Positions 42,214 through 51,610 of a stretch of 62,579 nt of DNA are shown piece after piece (position 1 is the first letter of the stretch; each line of letters opens with the position of its first letter). Where the stretch lies: the NCBI GenBank assembly GCA_002811645.1, contig PDIP01000083.1:90606-153184 (forward strand), read 5' to 3'. The position numbers were made by a program, and so were the translations under genes. The DNA comes from Corallochytrium limacisporum (lineage: Eukaryota; Opisthokonta). The notes under the pieces were generated by a model. That model did no database searches. It was not told the DNA's origin and worked only from the letters and a program-made list of their open reading frames with translations.

Positions 42214-45200
42214 CTACAATTTGATAGGTCTCTGCATGGTCATCATGCTAGTAAGGCCATTCTGTGTGAGCAGGGCGCTTCGAACCACATCAATGTTCAT
42301 CTTGTAGCCACCGTCCTTCCGTTCTTCCGCCCTGGCAGACTCTGCCTCGTCCTGAGTGTACTGACTGCGCCGGCGCTGATCCCTTGCAATGTCGAGGCAC
42401 ATTTGGCCAAACTGCGTTACCTCGACAGTCATTTCATCGCTGTTTGGTGAGTCCAAAACCATTGCGTAAAACACACGCCAGAGGACCATAAAGTCATCCT
42501 CGTTGAGTACGTACTGCCGACAGACCAGAAGGAGGTCGTCGTCGCTGGCATTCACGTCCATTGCCTTACGCAGGTCTCGTGACAGACCGCGCCAGAGAGC
42601 TTTTTGATGTTGGATATCGTCGGCAATGACGTCCTCATGCTGGGTGGCAATGTCACCGTCTCTTCCGTTGCCCGCGGTTGTGTCCGCAGTGATGGTGAGG
42701 CTTGACAGCACATTGGCAGCCAAACTACCGAGGAACAGCAAGGACAATCTGCGACAGAAAGATCCGCGGCTAAAGGTCTGCACCGTCTTGACTAAGGCAG
42801 CTAGGTCGACTAGGCCATTCTCATCCTCATCCACGACGCGGAAAAAGACGCGACAAAGAACAATGGCCGCTGACATCAGGTCGTCAGGCTTGCGACGGCG
42901 GGGGGACTGCAGGTCCTGCAGGTCGTCAGCAACCGGGCGTTCCAGTCCTTCCACAACGAGCCGCAGTGTTCTGCGCTCCAACACCTGCGGCATACACACT
43001 CTTAACACCGCTCCAGTAAAGTTTTGTTGGTTCAGAAATTGTCCTTTACCGGCACGACTGTCCTCATTGCGCAGCCGGGCTTCCTGCCAGAGATCGTAGA
43101 GGTAGCCGAGTTCATCCTCGTTGAGGTCTTTGCCCAATTTTCCGACATTCTTCAAAGCAGTGCGGCGGTTCGTATCCTCCAGAGATTGCACAACGCGCAC
43201 CTTCTCCTGGGCGCGCAGGTCGGCCAGCTGCACTTCAGTGAGACTCTGATAGTCCTGAAGGGTGGACTGGATCACGGCAGTCAGGACTTGATCAGATTGC
43301 GTCGCATCATCGAGACAATGATTCAGGGCCATCATGGCACCACCATCGTCCTCGAGGCTTTCCAAAGCCTTCTCCTTGGTCTTAAGGATGGCTAAGGAAA
43401 ACTTGAACAGGAATGTCTTACCCTGGAGCATGACCATGTCAACAATGCGGGCACCGCGACGATAGTCAAAGTGACTCAGGAACAGTGTTAGGAACCAACT
43501 CACGCCGATTACACTTAGTACGCCCAGGGAGTTCAGGGCTTTGTAGACCGCGGGCATTTCGCTCTCCATCAGGCGTTCAAGAACGCCATGGTCGACAAGA
43601 GCACCAGCCACCCTCGTAGAGTAGTACCCTTCTAGCAGGCGCTCGCAGATGAATGTGAGCAACCAGAAGCTGGATTCTTCATCACAGTAGACGAGCAGCA
43701 CACTAGCTACAATATTCATGGCTTGACAGTAACCAATGCGGGGATTGCGGATGGCGTATGCGACCAGGACGCGACGCAGAGCATCAATGCCACCGCCCCC
43801 AGCCTGGTAAGCCGGGTGCTCAGGAAGGGATCGGTGCAGATCACGCTCGATTTCATCGAGTGTGGTCTCGAAGCGCTTCAAGTCCCGTTGGGTAATGGCC
43901 ACGACCTCTCCCTTTAGATCCCCCAGTAAAGGCGTGACCATGTGGTTGTCGCTTGGTCCATCGTTCTGGGTTACTGCTACGGCCGACGTCTCAGAAATTG
44001 GGCTCTCGACTGCGTGGTCACCAATAATTTGCTTCGGCATGTCAATCTCACGGACGACCTTTTCGCGCATCGCAAGCTGCACCTCGATCACTTTACGTCG
44101 CAACAGTTCCCCGCGGCACACAAGGTCCATGTAATACGAATCAGGGTGCTGGTCACGATCGATACGAGCGCCACTCAGGTGGCTCCAAGCGCGCTGTCGA
44201 GCCTCGTTTGGGATCCCCTTACAGGCAACCAGATATGTAAGATCAGGGGTAATAATGCCAATGCCGCGATTCCACCAGTTGCGCGCCAAATGGCGCCACA
44301 TGTCCATGTGCTCTTCAGCGTCCTTGGATGTGTTTCGGATGTCTTCCTCGCTTGTGTGCTCCAACCGATGAGCCGAGTGAGGGAAATGGCGGAAAAATGG
44401 TGCCACTCGGTCAGGTTCCAATCCGGCCACTGCATCGACTTGGTCGCTCAGAGATGAGTGCGTGCCGTCCAGAGTGGTCCGCATCACAACGCTTGGAGGG
44501 TCCAGAACTTCAACTGCGCTGGACCGCTGCGGGTTCTGCATCTCTCCTTGCGAGCTACGCAAGGAGCTAATGGATGCCCGCAGCGACTGTAGAGAGCCCT
44601 TTTTCTCTTCCTCGGTCATACGTTTGCCCGCTGTCTCCTTCTCTTCCAACTCCTTTAGGTGCTCCTCCTCAAGCTCCTGCTCGGCAGCCTCTTCTCGTGC
44701 CTGCAAGATGCGCAAAGCTTCTTGTCTCCGTTCTTCTTCCACCGGGTCTTGATCCAGAAGCTCCGCCATCTTCATCGTCCGGAGAGACTCGCCGATGAGT
44801 TTAATTTTGGCACCCCGGGTAGATCCCATAACCAGGATCATAGCCTCGTGGTCAATGCCCGAATGGTCAGGTATCAATTTCTCAACTTCAGTGCCATTCA
44901 GTGGCTTGGGATTCATCAGCGGATCGTAATTGGCATCACTTGATTCCCGTGAGAGAGACAGGCCTTTGCTGAGCCGACGACGTCTAAGCAAAGGGATTGC
45001 ATCCGCATCACCGCTGCCCTCAGGGGGATCCACCTGGAGCTCGTGCACGCGATCCAGTGAGATCACCACCATGGCTGCGTCCTGGCTGCTGACTGAAAAT
45101 CCCGAACTCGCCAGGTCAGAAAGGCTCGGTGCCTTTCTGCCTGTCGTCGCTGTTCCAAGCCGCGGACTAAGGCTTTGATGGCGAAACACACGACGGTGAT

Positions 45201-46653
45201 GCTTTGTATCGAACGGGGCATTGGTTGAATGGAAACACAAGAAATGCGGGCCATGGTACATTGCACCATCGATCAGCATAACATCGTTACCCTGCAGCGG
45301 TTCCTCAATGATGAGCCGCACATTGTCGTATACAGCGAGCAGCGGGCTGCAGGCCTCTGGCAGTCTGAACAGATTACAAAAGGTCCTACTCACAGCACTG
45401 ACCTGCAAGTGCGAGTATATATCCCGGTCCCGTAGGCCGGCGGCGATGCCTGCAGCAGTAGGCAGCGGTCCACCAACTGAGTCGTCGACGGTATTCAATA
45501 GTTGTTCCATCGCCCTACTGACCAGCGACTCCATCAATTTCAAAGTTTTTTTAGGGTGGATCACGCCGCCAAAGAAATACGTCCCTCCATTCCTGGTCTG
45601 TACCTCAATGGCATCATTGACCGCACTGATGGATCCCATACTCACAGTCGCACCTTCCTTGATCTTTACGACATCCGTCCACGGTACCAGATGCTTCACT
45701 TCGAAGCCCATGACACTCGAATGGAAGCACATAAAATTCTCGCTGCAATACATCCATCCTTGTCGGGGAATACGGTTCCACCATAGATGGCAACTGTAGT
45801 AATTGATCAGGCGCTCGTTGGACGGCACGTCAAACAACTTTCGGAAGTTCCTTGTGCGTTTCTGAAAACGCAAGAGTTCCTCGCCTTCCTGTGCCTCCGC
45901 ACTCTCAAACAAGTCTGTTTCTGGTCGCTGGAGCGTTCCATTGCTGCTGGTCGATCCCACGCTGCTACGGGTACTATCCTTGTGTACGCGATGTTGGCGT
46001 AGAAGCGCGCTGCTGCCCGCCAACCCGTCTGGTGCTCCGAGATCCATGCCAGTAGCAGCAGCCGCTGCAGCGGCTTCCTTTTCGCTGGCGTTGTTCTTCC
46101 GATTCTGGGCCTCGTCAGCCAAAGAGTCGATCTTGTCAAGAGCGAACTTTCTTTGCTCCTTGAGTTCGTCCATCTGCATAATCTTGGGCGTCATGTTGGT
46201 CATCAGCCAATTCCAGTGCTGTTCAATGGCTTTCAGGCTGTCGCTCTTGGCCAACAGAAAGTACCGTTCACTGTCTTCCTGCTGGAGAAGAATGCGATAC
46301 GTAGGCTCTACAGTGTCCAGGACATTGTCCATGGTACTCACAACCGAATTCAGAAACTTTGCGCCGATGTTTCTGACCGATGTGAAAGTACCCCATTTCG
46401 GTGCCTTCGAGGCGGCCTCCTTTTCTTTATCGTGGTGCGTGCTCACTGTGGTTCCGTCGGAACGAACCCGGATCTCATCTACTTCCACCTGGGTGTTGCC
46501 TTTTTTCTTGCTGGCCTCAACGTCTTCATCACCACGGCCCCTTCGCTTTTGCAGCAGGAAGAAATCCGATCCACGTAATGTGGAGTAAAGCGGAGTGAAT
46601 AGAACTTCCTGCTCCTGGAAATTTCCCTTTTCATCGCGTTGACGGACCCACAT
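42214..46653 (-). CDS. GRAM-TBC RabGAP, TBC1D8/TBC1D9 family
   Basis: A 1479-residue Rab GTPase-activating protein. It opens MWVRQ like animal TBC1D8/9. Two GRAM domains are seen: at about 271-391 (INYYSCHLWW, RQGWMYCS) and about 425-520. A charged linker with a short coiled coil (EEAAEQELEEEHLKELEEK, about 655) follows. The TBC domain lies at about 850-1090, with the arginine-finger segment GIDALRRVL (about 954) and glutamine finger IGYCQAMN (about 970). A C-terminal EF-hand-like loop (DEDENGLVDLAA, about 1274) lacks the final acidic ligand, so calcium binding is doubtful. Both catalytic fingers are present, so GAP activity is expected. The Rab target is unknown. NAA38 lies 107 bp upstream in the same direction. 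Confidence 0.95.
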   Translation of the reverse strand: MWVRQRDEKGNFQEQEVLFTPLYSTLRGSDFFLLQKRRGRGDEDVEASKKKGNTQVEVDEIRVRSDGTTVSTHHDKEKEAASKAPKWGTFTSVRNIGAKFLNSVVSTMDNVLDTVEPTYRILLQQEDSERYFLLAKSDSLKAIEQHWNWLMTNMTPKIMQMDELKEQRKFALDKIDSLADEAQNRKNNASEKEAAAAAAATGMDLGAPDGLAGSSALLRQHRVHKDSTRSSVGSTSSNGTLQRPETDLFESAEAQEGEELLRFQKRTRNFRKLFDVPSNERLINYYSCHLWWNRIPRQGWMYCSENFMCFHSSVMGFEVKHLVPWTDVVKIKEGATVSMGSISAVNDAIEVQTRNGGTYFFGGVIHPKKTLKLMESLVSRAMEQLLNTVDDSVGGPLPTAAGIAAGLRDRDIYSHLQVSAVSRTFCNLFRLPEACSPLLAVYDNVRLIIEEPLQGNDVMLIDGAMYHGPHFLCFHSTNAPFDTKHHRRVFRHQSLSPRLGTATTGRKAPSLSDLASSGFSVSSQDAAMVVISLDRVHELQVDPPEGSGDADAIPLLRRRRLSKGLSLSRESSDANYDPLMNPKPLNGTEVEKLIPDHSGIDHEAMILVMGSTRGAKIKLIGESLRTMKMAELLDQDPVEEERRQEALRILQAREEAAEQELEEEHLKELEEKETAGKRMTEEEKKGSLQSLRASISSLRSSQGEMQNPQRSSAVEVLDPPSVVMRTTLDGTHSSLSDQVDAVAGLEPDRVAPFFRHFPHSAHRLEHTSEEDIRNTSKDAEEHMDMWRHLARNWWNRGIGIITPDLTYLVACKGIPNEARQRAWSHLSGARIDRDQHPDSYYMDLVCRGELLRRKVIEVQLAMREKVVREIDMPKQIIGDHAVESPISETSAVAVTQNDGPSDNHMVTPLLGDLKGEVVAITQRDLKRFETTLDEIERDLHRSLPEHPAYQAGGGGIDALRRVLVAYAIRNPRIGYCQAMNIVASVLLVYCDEESSFWLLTFICERLLEGYYSTRVAGALVDHGVLERLMESEMPAVYKALNSLGVLSVIGVSWFLTLFLSHFDYRRGARIVDMVMLQGKTFLFKFSLAILKTKEKALESLEDDGGAMMALNHCLDDATQSDQVLTAVIQSTLQDYQSLTEVQLADLRAQEKVRVVQSLEDTNRRTALKNVGKLGKDLNEDELGYLYDLWQEARLRNEDSRAGKGQFLNQQNFTGAVLRVCMPQVLERRTLRLVVEGLERPVADDLQDLQSPRRRKPDDLMSAAIVLCRVFFRVVDEDENGLVDLAALVKTVQTFSRGSFCRRLSLLFLGSLAANVLSSLTITADTTAGNGRDGDIATQHEDVIADDIQHQKALWRGLSRDLRKAMDVNASDDDLLLVCRQYVLNEDDFMVLWRVFYAMVLDSPNSDEMTVEVTQFGQMCLDIARDQRRRSQYTQDEAESARAEERKDGGYKMNIDVVRSALLTQNGLTSMMTMQRPIKL

Positions 46654-46760
46654 GTTTCAATCCCACAGGAATGTTTTGGTCAACTAAGACTAAACCGTTT
46701 TTTCTAACACTTAGCGTGTGCCCTATCGAGTACACACACTCCGTTGTCTACAAAACCCAC

Positions 46761-47150
46761 TTACTGCCTCATCCACATCTTTTGAATGTGTTGCTTGGGG
46801 ATAATAATCATGCCAATGCGACAAGCGTACGGGCTCTCTGGATCGTATGCTCCTTCGATCTTTCCTTGGTAGACTGGCGGCCACTCTGGGGGAGTCTGCG
46901 TCCTCCGAGAGTGATCAATCTTTGGAGGAGGAATATCAATGGCACCGCCGTCTGCGGGCTCCTGACCGATGCGGGTCGGCTCCCTGGCAAGCCAGGCCTC
47001 GGAAACGTCCTGCAAGACCAGGTTGCAATCCTTGTCTGTGCAAACAAAGGTGCCCTCAAACACACGTCCGTCAGTAATTTCGACAAATATCTGCTGGTTC
47101 AGAAGACTCTTCAGCCACTCCTTCTGCTGCTGTGCAGTTTCGCGTGACAT
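46761..47150 (-). CDS. NAA38: LSM-domain protein, NatC auxiliary subunit NAA38 (LSMD1)
   Basis: A 129-residue LSM-fold protein. The Sm1 motif (VEITDGRVFEGTFVCTDKDCNLVLQD, about 23-48) and Sm2 motif (RIGMIIIPKQHIQKMWM, about 111-127) are clear. They are separated by a 60-residue insert rich in P, D and E that replaces the usual short loop. The CTDKDCN wording and the GMxxxPxxHI ending are typical of NAA38, the auxiliary subunit of the NatC N-terminal acetyltransferase, rather than of spliceosomal LSm proteins. The start is the first ATG. The insert is longer than in the human protein. A spliceosome-type LSm is a less likely alternative. Confidence 0.85.
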   Translation of the reverse strand: MSRETAQQQKEWLKSLLNQQIFVEITDGRVFEGTFVCTDKDCNLVLQDVSEAWLAREPTRIGQEPADGGAIDIPPPKIDHSRRTQTPPEWPPVYQGKIEGAYDPESPYACRIGMIIIPKQHIQKMWMRQ

Positions 47151-48377
47151 GTCCGCAATGGTAGCTTAATGAGTGTACGCGAAAGCGAAAAACACTTATT
47201 ATGTTCTTCTCTTTCTGTTATTTCCGCCGTGTTCGTAGAAAACGTTCGTCGCCTCCTTCTCTGACTCTCAGGACAGATCCCCTGAAGAGCCCTTCAGATA
47301 ATTTAAAATACCATAAAACTAACGTCAATTACGGTTCTGTCTATTGGAATACTAAGCAAAGAAACTGCTCTTCGTCCTTGTGCACCACCATCCGTCCATT
47401 TCGCTGGCTCAGCGATGAAACAGTGCAACCCCCCCCCCCGGGGGGGGCCTCCTCTCCTTGTCCGATTGCCTGCCACCAGCCCGCCCGAGATTCCCCCCCC
47501 ACCCCGAGATCACCTGCCCAGGGAGAAAAGTGGAGAGGAGGGGGGTGGGGGGGAACTTCCCAATTCTTCCGTTGGCACTCACCACCACCACCACCGACCC
47601 ATGAAAGACCACACCACCATGACCAGTGTGATCTATCTCTCGCTCTCATCGGGGGGAGATTGTTGTTGCCAACTTTGCTGCGCAGTGGAGGGAACTCGCT
47701 CAGCGGGAGGTTTGTTGAAGCCAGGGTTGGTTCAGGGGCGTTGGTCGGTGGCTATGGGAAACTTCTCTCCACTCTGTTCCCGCAAATGGGAGCGAGTGCG
47801 CGCGTGTTGCGGGCTGTCCGGTTTTTCGGGTGACCACCGGGCGCAATTCCAAATAGAACTGGGCCACGGGCCGGGTCGGGACTTAGTGCCGTAGCCAATT
47901 CGGGCCCAGTCCCCCCATTGCGGGTGGTACCGAAAGAAAACAACACTTCGTGCTCGCCCTTTAGAACGATCGTCAAGCACCGACGTACCCTATGACTCTA
48001 TATTAAATGTACTGCCCAAAGGACTTTGGTTCTGTCGACCACATCTGAGATTAAGGTTCGCGGTGGTACCTTTGCTTTCCGTCCTTCCTTGCGCTCCCAG
48101 TATTCTTTTCGTACAATTTTCTCGGGATGATTTTACTTCAGTACGTTCGCTTTGAATCTCTGTGGTCCTTCAGCCCTTTGTTTCTCTGGAACAGAAGAAC
48201 GGGGTTTTTGGGCGGGGTAAGAGCAAGGTATATTGGACTCCTAATTTTCACCGCCCTCCGGATGATGTTTAAGTGCCCATGGATGGGGGCGAAAAGGTCC
48301 AGACTGCATCCTCACTTCTTTGCAGGTGTGTGAGTTTGTCGTCGTGGGATTGTGATTTAGTTTCAAACTCGATCAAT
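47151..48377. other. Intergenic region upstream of NAA38
   Basis: A C11 run directly abuts a G8 run (47429-47447), a perfect palindromic core 279 bp upstream of the NAA38 start. GC-rich sequence with further C and G patches continues to about 47560. The right half is the 3' flank of the cupredoxin gene. No gene is recognised. Confidence 0.5.
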
Positions 48378-48905
48378 TTACAGCCAGAGAGCAACCACAG
48401 CACCCGCAGATGCTGCGAGCATGCTGACAGTAACACCTGACGCAGAGTTCCCATCGCCATTCGCGCCGTCCGAATCACCAGAGTCGGGACTACCACTGTC
48501 AGGCTCTTCAGCCTCGGGGACAGAACTGTCAGGATCATCAGCCTCGGGAATAGAAATATCAGGATCATCACCAGTTACCTCTTCAGGAAGCACCGTTACC
48601 TGTACTAGCTGTCCAGCAGCGCAGTGGTTACCGACATCACACGCAAAGAAGTGAACACCCGCAGAGAGTTCAAGCTCAACCCTCTTGCCAGAGTCGGCCG
48701 CCTGGACAGTGCGTATGGTGTCGGTGGCAAAATTGCAAGACATCGAGCTCATTTCTAGCAGGGAATGGAAGCTACGCCAGAAAAACGTTATCTTTTCACC
48801 CTCCGTAATGACAATAGGATCGAAACCGGGACCAGGAACCCAAAGGACCTCAACATTGGCACTGGCTGCAACAGCCAAGGCGACGATTGCAGTGAAGTAC
48901 TTCAT
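48378..48905 (-). CDS. GPI-anchored phytocyanin-like cupredoxin
   Basis: A 175-residue secreted blue-copper-like protein. The open frame opens two codons earlier on TTG; the ATG at 48903-48905 gives a signal peptide MKYFTAIVALAVAASA. A single cupredoxin domain spans about 17-108. Likely copper ligands are H47, C89, H94 and Q99, in the C-x4-H-x4-Q pattern; a Gln axial ligand is the stellacyanin arrangement. C57 and C95 would form the phytocyanin-type disulfide. Residues 110-150 are an acidic S/P/D stretch with three imperfect repeats (DDPDxSxPEA type). The C-terminus is a small-residue region plus a hydrophobic tail ending VVALWL, typical of a GPI-anchor signal. It probably acts at the cell surface; the partner and reaction are unknown. 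Fungal extracellular cupredoxins are the nearest comparison outside plants. Confidence 0.87.
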   Translation of the reverse strand: MKYFTAIVALAVAASANVEVLWVPGPGFDPIVITEGEKITFFWRSFHSLLEMSSMSCNFATDTIRTVQAADSGKRVELELSAGVHFFACDVGNHCAAGQLVQVTVLPEEVTGDDPDISIPEADDPDSSVPEAEEPDSGSPDSGDSDGANGDGNSASGVTVSMLAASAGAVVALWL

Positions 48906-50093
48906 ATTCAAAATGTTTCATAAAATTTCCTCTGATTATGGTCCAGTAGCCGGCTGCGGAGGTTCAGTTTAAACTTTCGTTTAAATACCTCCTGTGCAAG
49001 ATCAATTAGATCGCATACTGATGTGCCACACGATCCAACTTAGTCGCTTGTGTTTCCAAACCTGGCTGTTTCATTGTCCTCTTGTATTTCCAAAACTAGT
49101 CAATGACAAACAGACGTTCTTCTTCTCTTAATCTTGCCCCTGTCCGATCGGTATGGTGCCGAACGAACAGTCATGGATCGGAAAGAGACACCAACATTAC
49201 TTATTACAATCCGCAACCCGCTCAAGCCCTATTCCTTTCCCCCCCCCGGCCCTGCGCGACCCGTGCTCACCTCTCACCGCCACCACTGGAGCGGCCATGG
49301 GCGCCGCTGAACGTTTGGCGTACGGGTCGCTCCACTACCACCACTGCCCTTGTTCACTCAAGTTTGATATGACACATCTCGGAATGCTACCAGGACCTTG
49401 TTTGTACCGGATCTCAACCGGTCTCCCCCGTTGTTTCGGCCGGGCAGTGGAGACTGTGATACAAATATAGCGATGCCGGGAGATGAGTCAAACGAATGAT
49501 GCGCCTAGAGATCTACCGGCCTTGTTGACGAAGGTAGGAAACAAAACACATGCCCACGCATATTAGAATATACGAACACTTTCATCATCCTGGAGACATC
49601 GCCACAAACCATGCTGTGGAAGGCAATCCCTGTTCTTGTGCTTTGTTCAGCAGGCCGTTTATCGGCTGACACAAACGTGGTACCGGAAGACCTTGCGGTG
49701 AGAGGGCCAAAAAAACGAAACCTTCTCTTTCTTGGAAGCTTCGAAGGGAGAGAGCACCAAAACAGGCGGGCCCGGTTTCCCGTTCTTTCTCCTTTTATGA
49801 GGAGACCACGAGCACGGTAGTGAATGTACTTCAGAAAATTTCTTCGTTCGAACGATTCCCAATTCAGGTCGTTAGACAGCCCGTTTCGGCAGCAGGGGAG
49901 CGGGGGAAGGGGGTGGAGGACACGCCTTTGGTGGCAGTGGCTGCCGCCCTAAGTCAAGGTCGTTTTGGTACACGCTAACTCTGCCTTGAACCCTGCTTTG
50001 AAGGACATTCTTCTTTAATTAGTGTTAGTGATGTCAATGCTGATTCACAACGACTCTGATGATGATGATTGACCATGTAAAGGATGAATGTGC
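48906..50093. other. Intergenic region upstream of cupredoxin gene
   Basis: A C9 run at 49239-49247 lies about 330 bp upstream of the cupredoxin start. A short ATG-initiated frame at 49611-49817 opens with a signal-like hydrophobic stretch, but then becomes basic and low in similarity to anything; I do not call it. Nothing else is recognised. Confidence 0.5.
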
Positions 50094-51080
50094 TCAAAAG
50101 TCAAGCAGCTCCTTCTTTGAAGTTTTCCGGGACGCAGATGGGCAGAGGTGACTGACAGGACAGTCGTAACAAGCAGGTGCCTGCGCAGTGCAGATTCTGC
50201 GGCCGTGTCTGATGAGCAGTACGTGCATATCATGCTTTTGATCGTCGTCCATTAGTTCGTTGAGAAGTTTGTAGGTGTGCTCGGGTGCGGGTCTGCTGCG
50301 CTTTGCCTCACGCCACCCCAGCCGACAGCTGACGCGGTGCACGTGAGTGTCAACGGGAATATCAGCGCGATCCATAGTAAACATGAGTACGCAAGCTATT
50401 GTCTTAGGTCCCAGACCACGGTATTTACTGAGAATCTGTTTGACTTGCTCGGTTTCGATGTCCCGCAGATGTTCCAGCGAGTCTGTGCCGTGCTCTTTGT
50501 AGACTTGGCATAGCAAACCGAGGATCGAACGGGCCTTAGAATTGCTCAGTCCCCCGCAACGGATTGCCTCCTCTATCTTAGCTTCACCCGCGTTCCGTGC
50601 ATCGGCCATAGTTGGGAACGCAGTCTTGAAGCTTTTCATGGCCCGTGTGGAGTTGATGTTGGAGGTGTTGGCACTGAGTATCACATCTATGCATGCGCCT
50701 AGAATTGTGTGCTTCCGTCCGCAGGCATTGTTAGCTTCTTGATCTGTCAGCCGTTGAGGCTTGCCGTGGAACTGCTCCAAAAGCCGGTGGACTTCTTTGA
50801 TTGGTGCTACGCATTTGAAGAGAGTGCCATTCTCCCGCGCCTCTCGCTCGCCTTCGTTCAGATCATTGATGGTGATGATTCTTTCGTATGTTGGCCCTTC
50901 TTTCTTTACTTTCGGTGCTGATCGGCCATTCTTCTCAATTGGAGAATCACACTCTTCAAGTTTTATTGACGTTACTGCAGCGGAGCCATGACGTTTCTGT
51001 CTGTATATCGAACTCAAGACCCTGTGCTCCCTTGATCCGTGGGTAAGCTTACGCGTGGTCTGTCTTGTGGATACCATCAT
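50094..51080 (-). CDS. HhH-GPD DNA glycosylase with Fe-S cluster (endonuclease III-like)
   Basis: Base-excision repair glycosylase/AP lyase of 328 residues. A basic N-terminal extension of about 90 residues precedes the catalytic core. The helix-hairpin-helix is at about 218-232 (GLGPKT), with the catalytic lysine at K226. The essential aspartate is D244, in PVDTHVHR. A complete [4Fe-4S] ligand set follows as C297-x6-C304-x2-C307-x5-C313, as in endonuclease III. All catalytic residues are present, so bifunctional activity is expected. The ANTSNIN and IRCGGLSNSKA segments differ from classical NTH1 and resemble a divergent endonuclease III group found in fungi and some bacteria, so I do not name it NTH1. 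Two ATGs stand side by side at the start; I used the first. The N-terminus could carry nuclear targeting. Confidence 0.92.
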   Translation of the reverse strand: MMVSTRQTTRKLTHGSREHRVLSSIYRQKRHGSAAVTSIKLEECDSPIEKNGRSAPKVKKEGPTYERIITINDLNEGEREARENGTLFKCVAPIKEVHRLLEQFHGKPQRLTDQEANNACGRKHTILGACIDVILSANTSNINSTRAMKSFKTAFPTMADARNAGEAKIEEAIRCGGLSNSKARSILGLLCQVYKEHGTDSLEHLRDIETEQVKQILSKYRGLGPKTIACVLMFTMDRADIPVDTHVHRVSCRLGWREAKRSRPAPEHTYKLLNELMDDDQKHDMHVLLIRHGRRICTAQAPACYDCPVSHLCPSASRKTSKKELLDF

Positions 51081-51418
51081 TCAATAATTAGACTAATTCA
51101 CAGAGAGGATGACGGCATCACCAACTGTTCAACACCGTCTCTGACATCCTACACCCAGCGTTCCGGTCGGAAATAGTTAGTCACTGGTGATTTGCTCTTT
51201 TGACATTTCTTCTCAGTTGCCACCATCTGGGGCCATAACACAGACAGACAACGGGAGAGAGGGTAAGGTGGGTAAGTGAAAAAGGAGCAGGGGAGGACAC
51301 GGTGATCCAAAAGTAGAGGGGGGCCAAGAGTTGACTTCCATGGTCTGTCGAGGGGCTGATGATAGTGAACTTCTCTACCAACGTACCAGCGTAACGGCTC
51401 AGAGATTGAGTTGAATTG

Positions 51419-51507
51419 AATATTTGTAATATTGATACATTGGGGGGGGGGGGTTCAATCTGACAGAGGACGGGGGCTTCGAACATCAAAGATCTTTGTC
51501 TTTTGTT
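51419..51507 (+). repeat. 90-bp near-identical repeat, copy A (left of gap)
   Basis: It starts AATATTTGTAATATTGATAC and ends CTTTGTCTTTTGTT immediately before the Ns. It has an uninterrupted G12 run. It differs from copy B by two substitutions and the structure of the G run. Confidence 0.95.
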
Positions 51508-51519
51508 NNNNNNNNNNNN
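51508..51519. other. Assembly gap (12 N)
   Basis: Twelve Ns between two copies of the same sequence, probably a join of overlapping contig ends that were not merged. Confidence 0.97.
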
Positions 51520-51610
51520 AATATTTGTAATATTGATACATTGGGGGGGGTGGGGGTTCAATTTGACAGAGGACGGGTGCTTCGAACATCAAAGATCTTT
51601 GTCTTTTGTT
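51520..51610 (+). repeat. 90-bp near-identical repeat, copy B (right of gap)
   Basis: Same sequence as 51419-51507, with G8-T-G5 in place of G12 and two other substitutions. It ends exactly at the last base of the giant gene's stop codon. Confidence 0.95.

Larger units (their letters stand above)
51081..51609. other. Spacer between glycosylase and giant gene, with duplicated contig ends
   Basis: It contains no gene. Its main content is a near-identical sequence of about 90 bp on both sides of a 12-N gap, with poly-G runs in both copies. The rest is purine-rich and unremarkable. Confidence 0.6.

Noticed and set aside
49611-49820. 69-codon frame with signal-like start
   Set aside because: Very short; it turns basic after the hydrophobic part and has no similarity or conserved cysteines. 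Evidence too thin.
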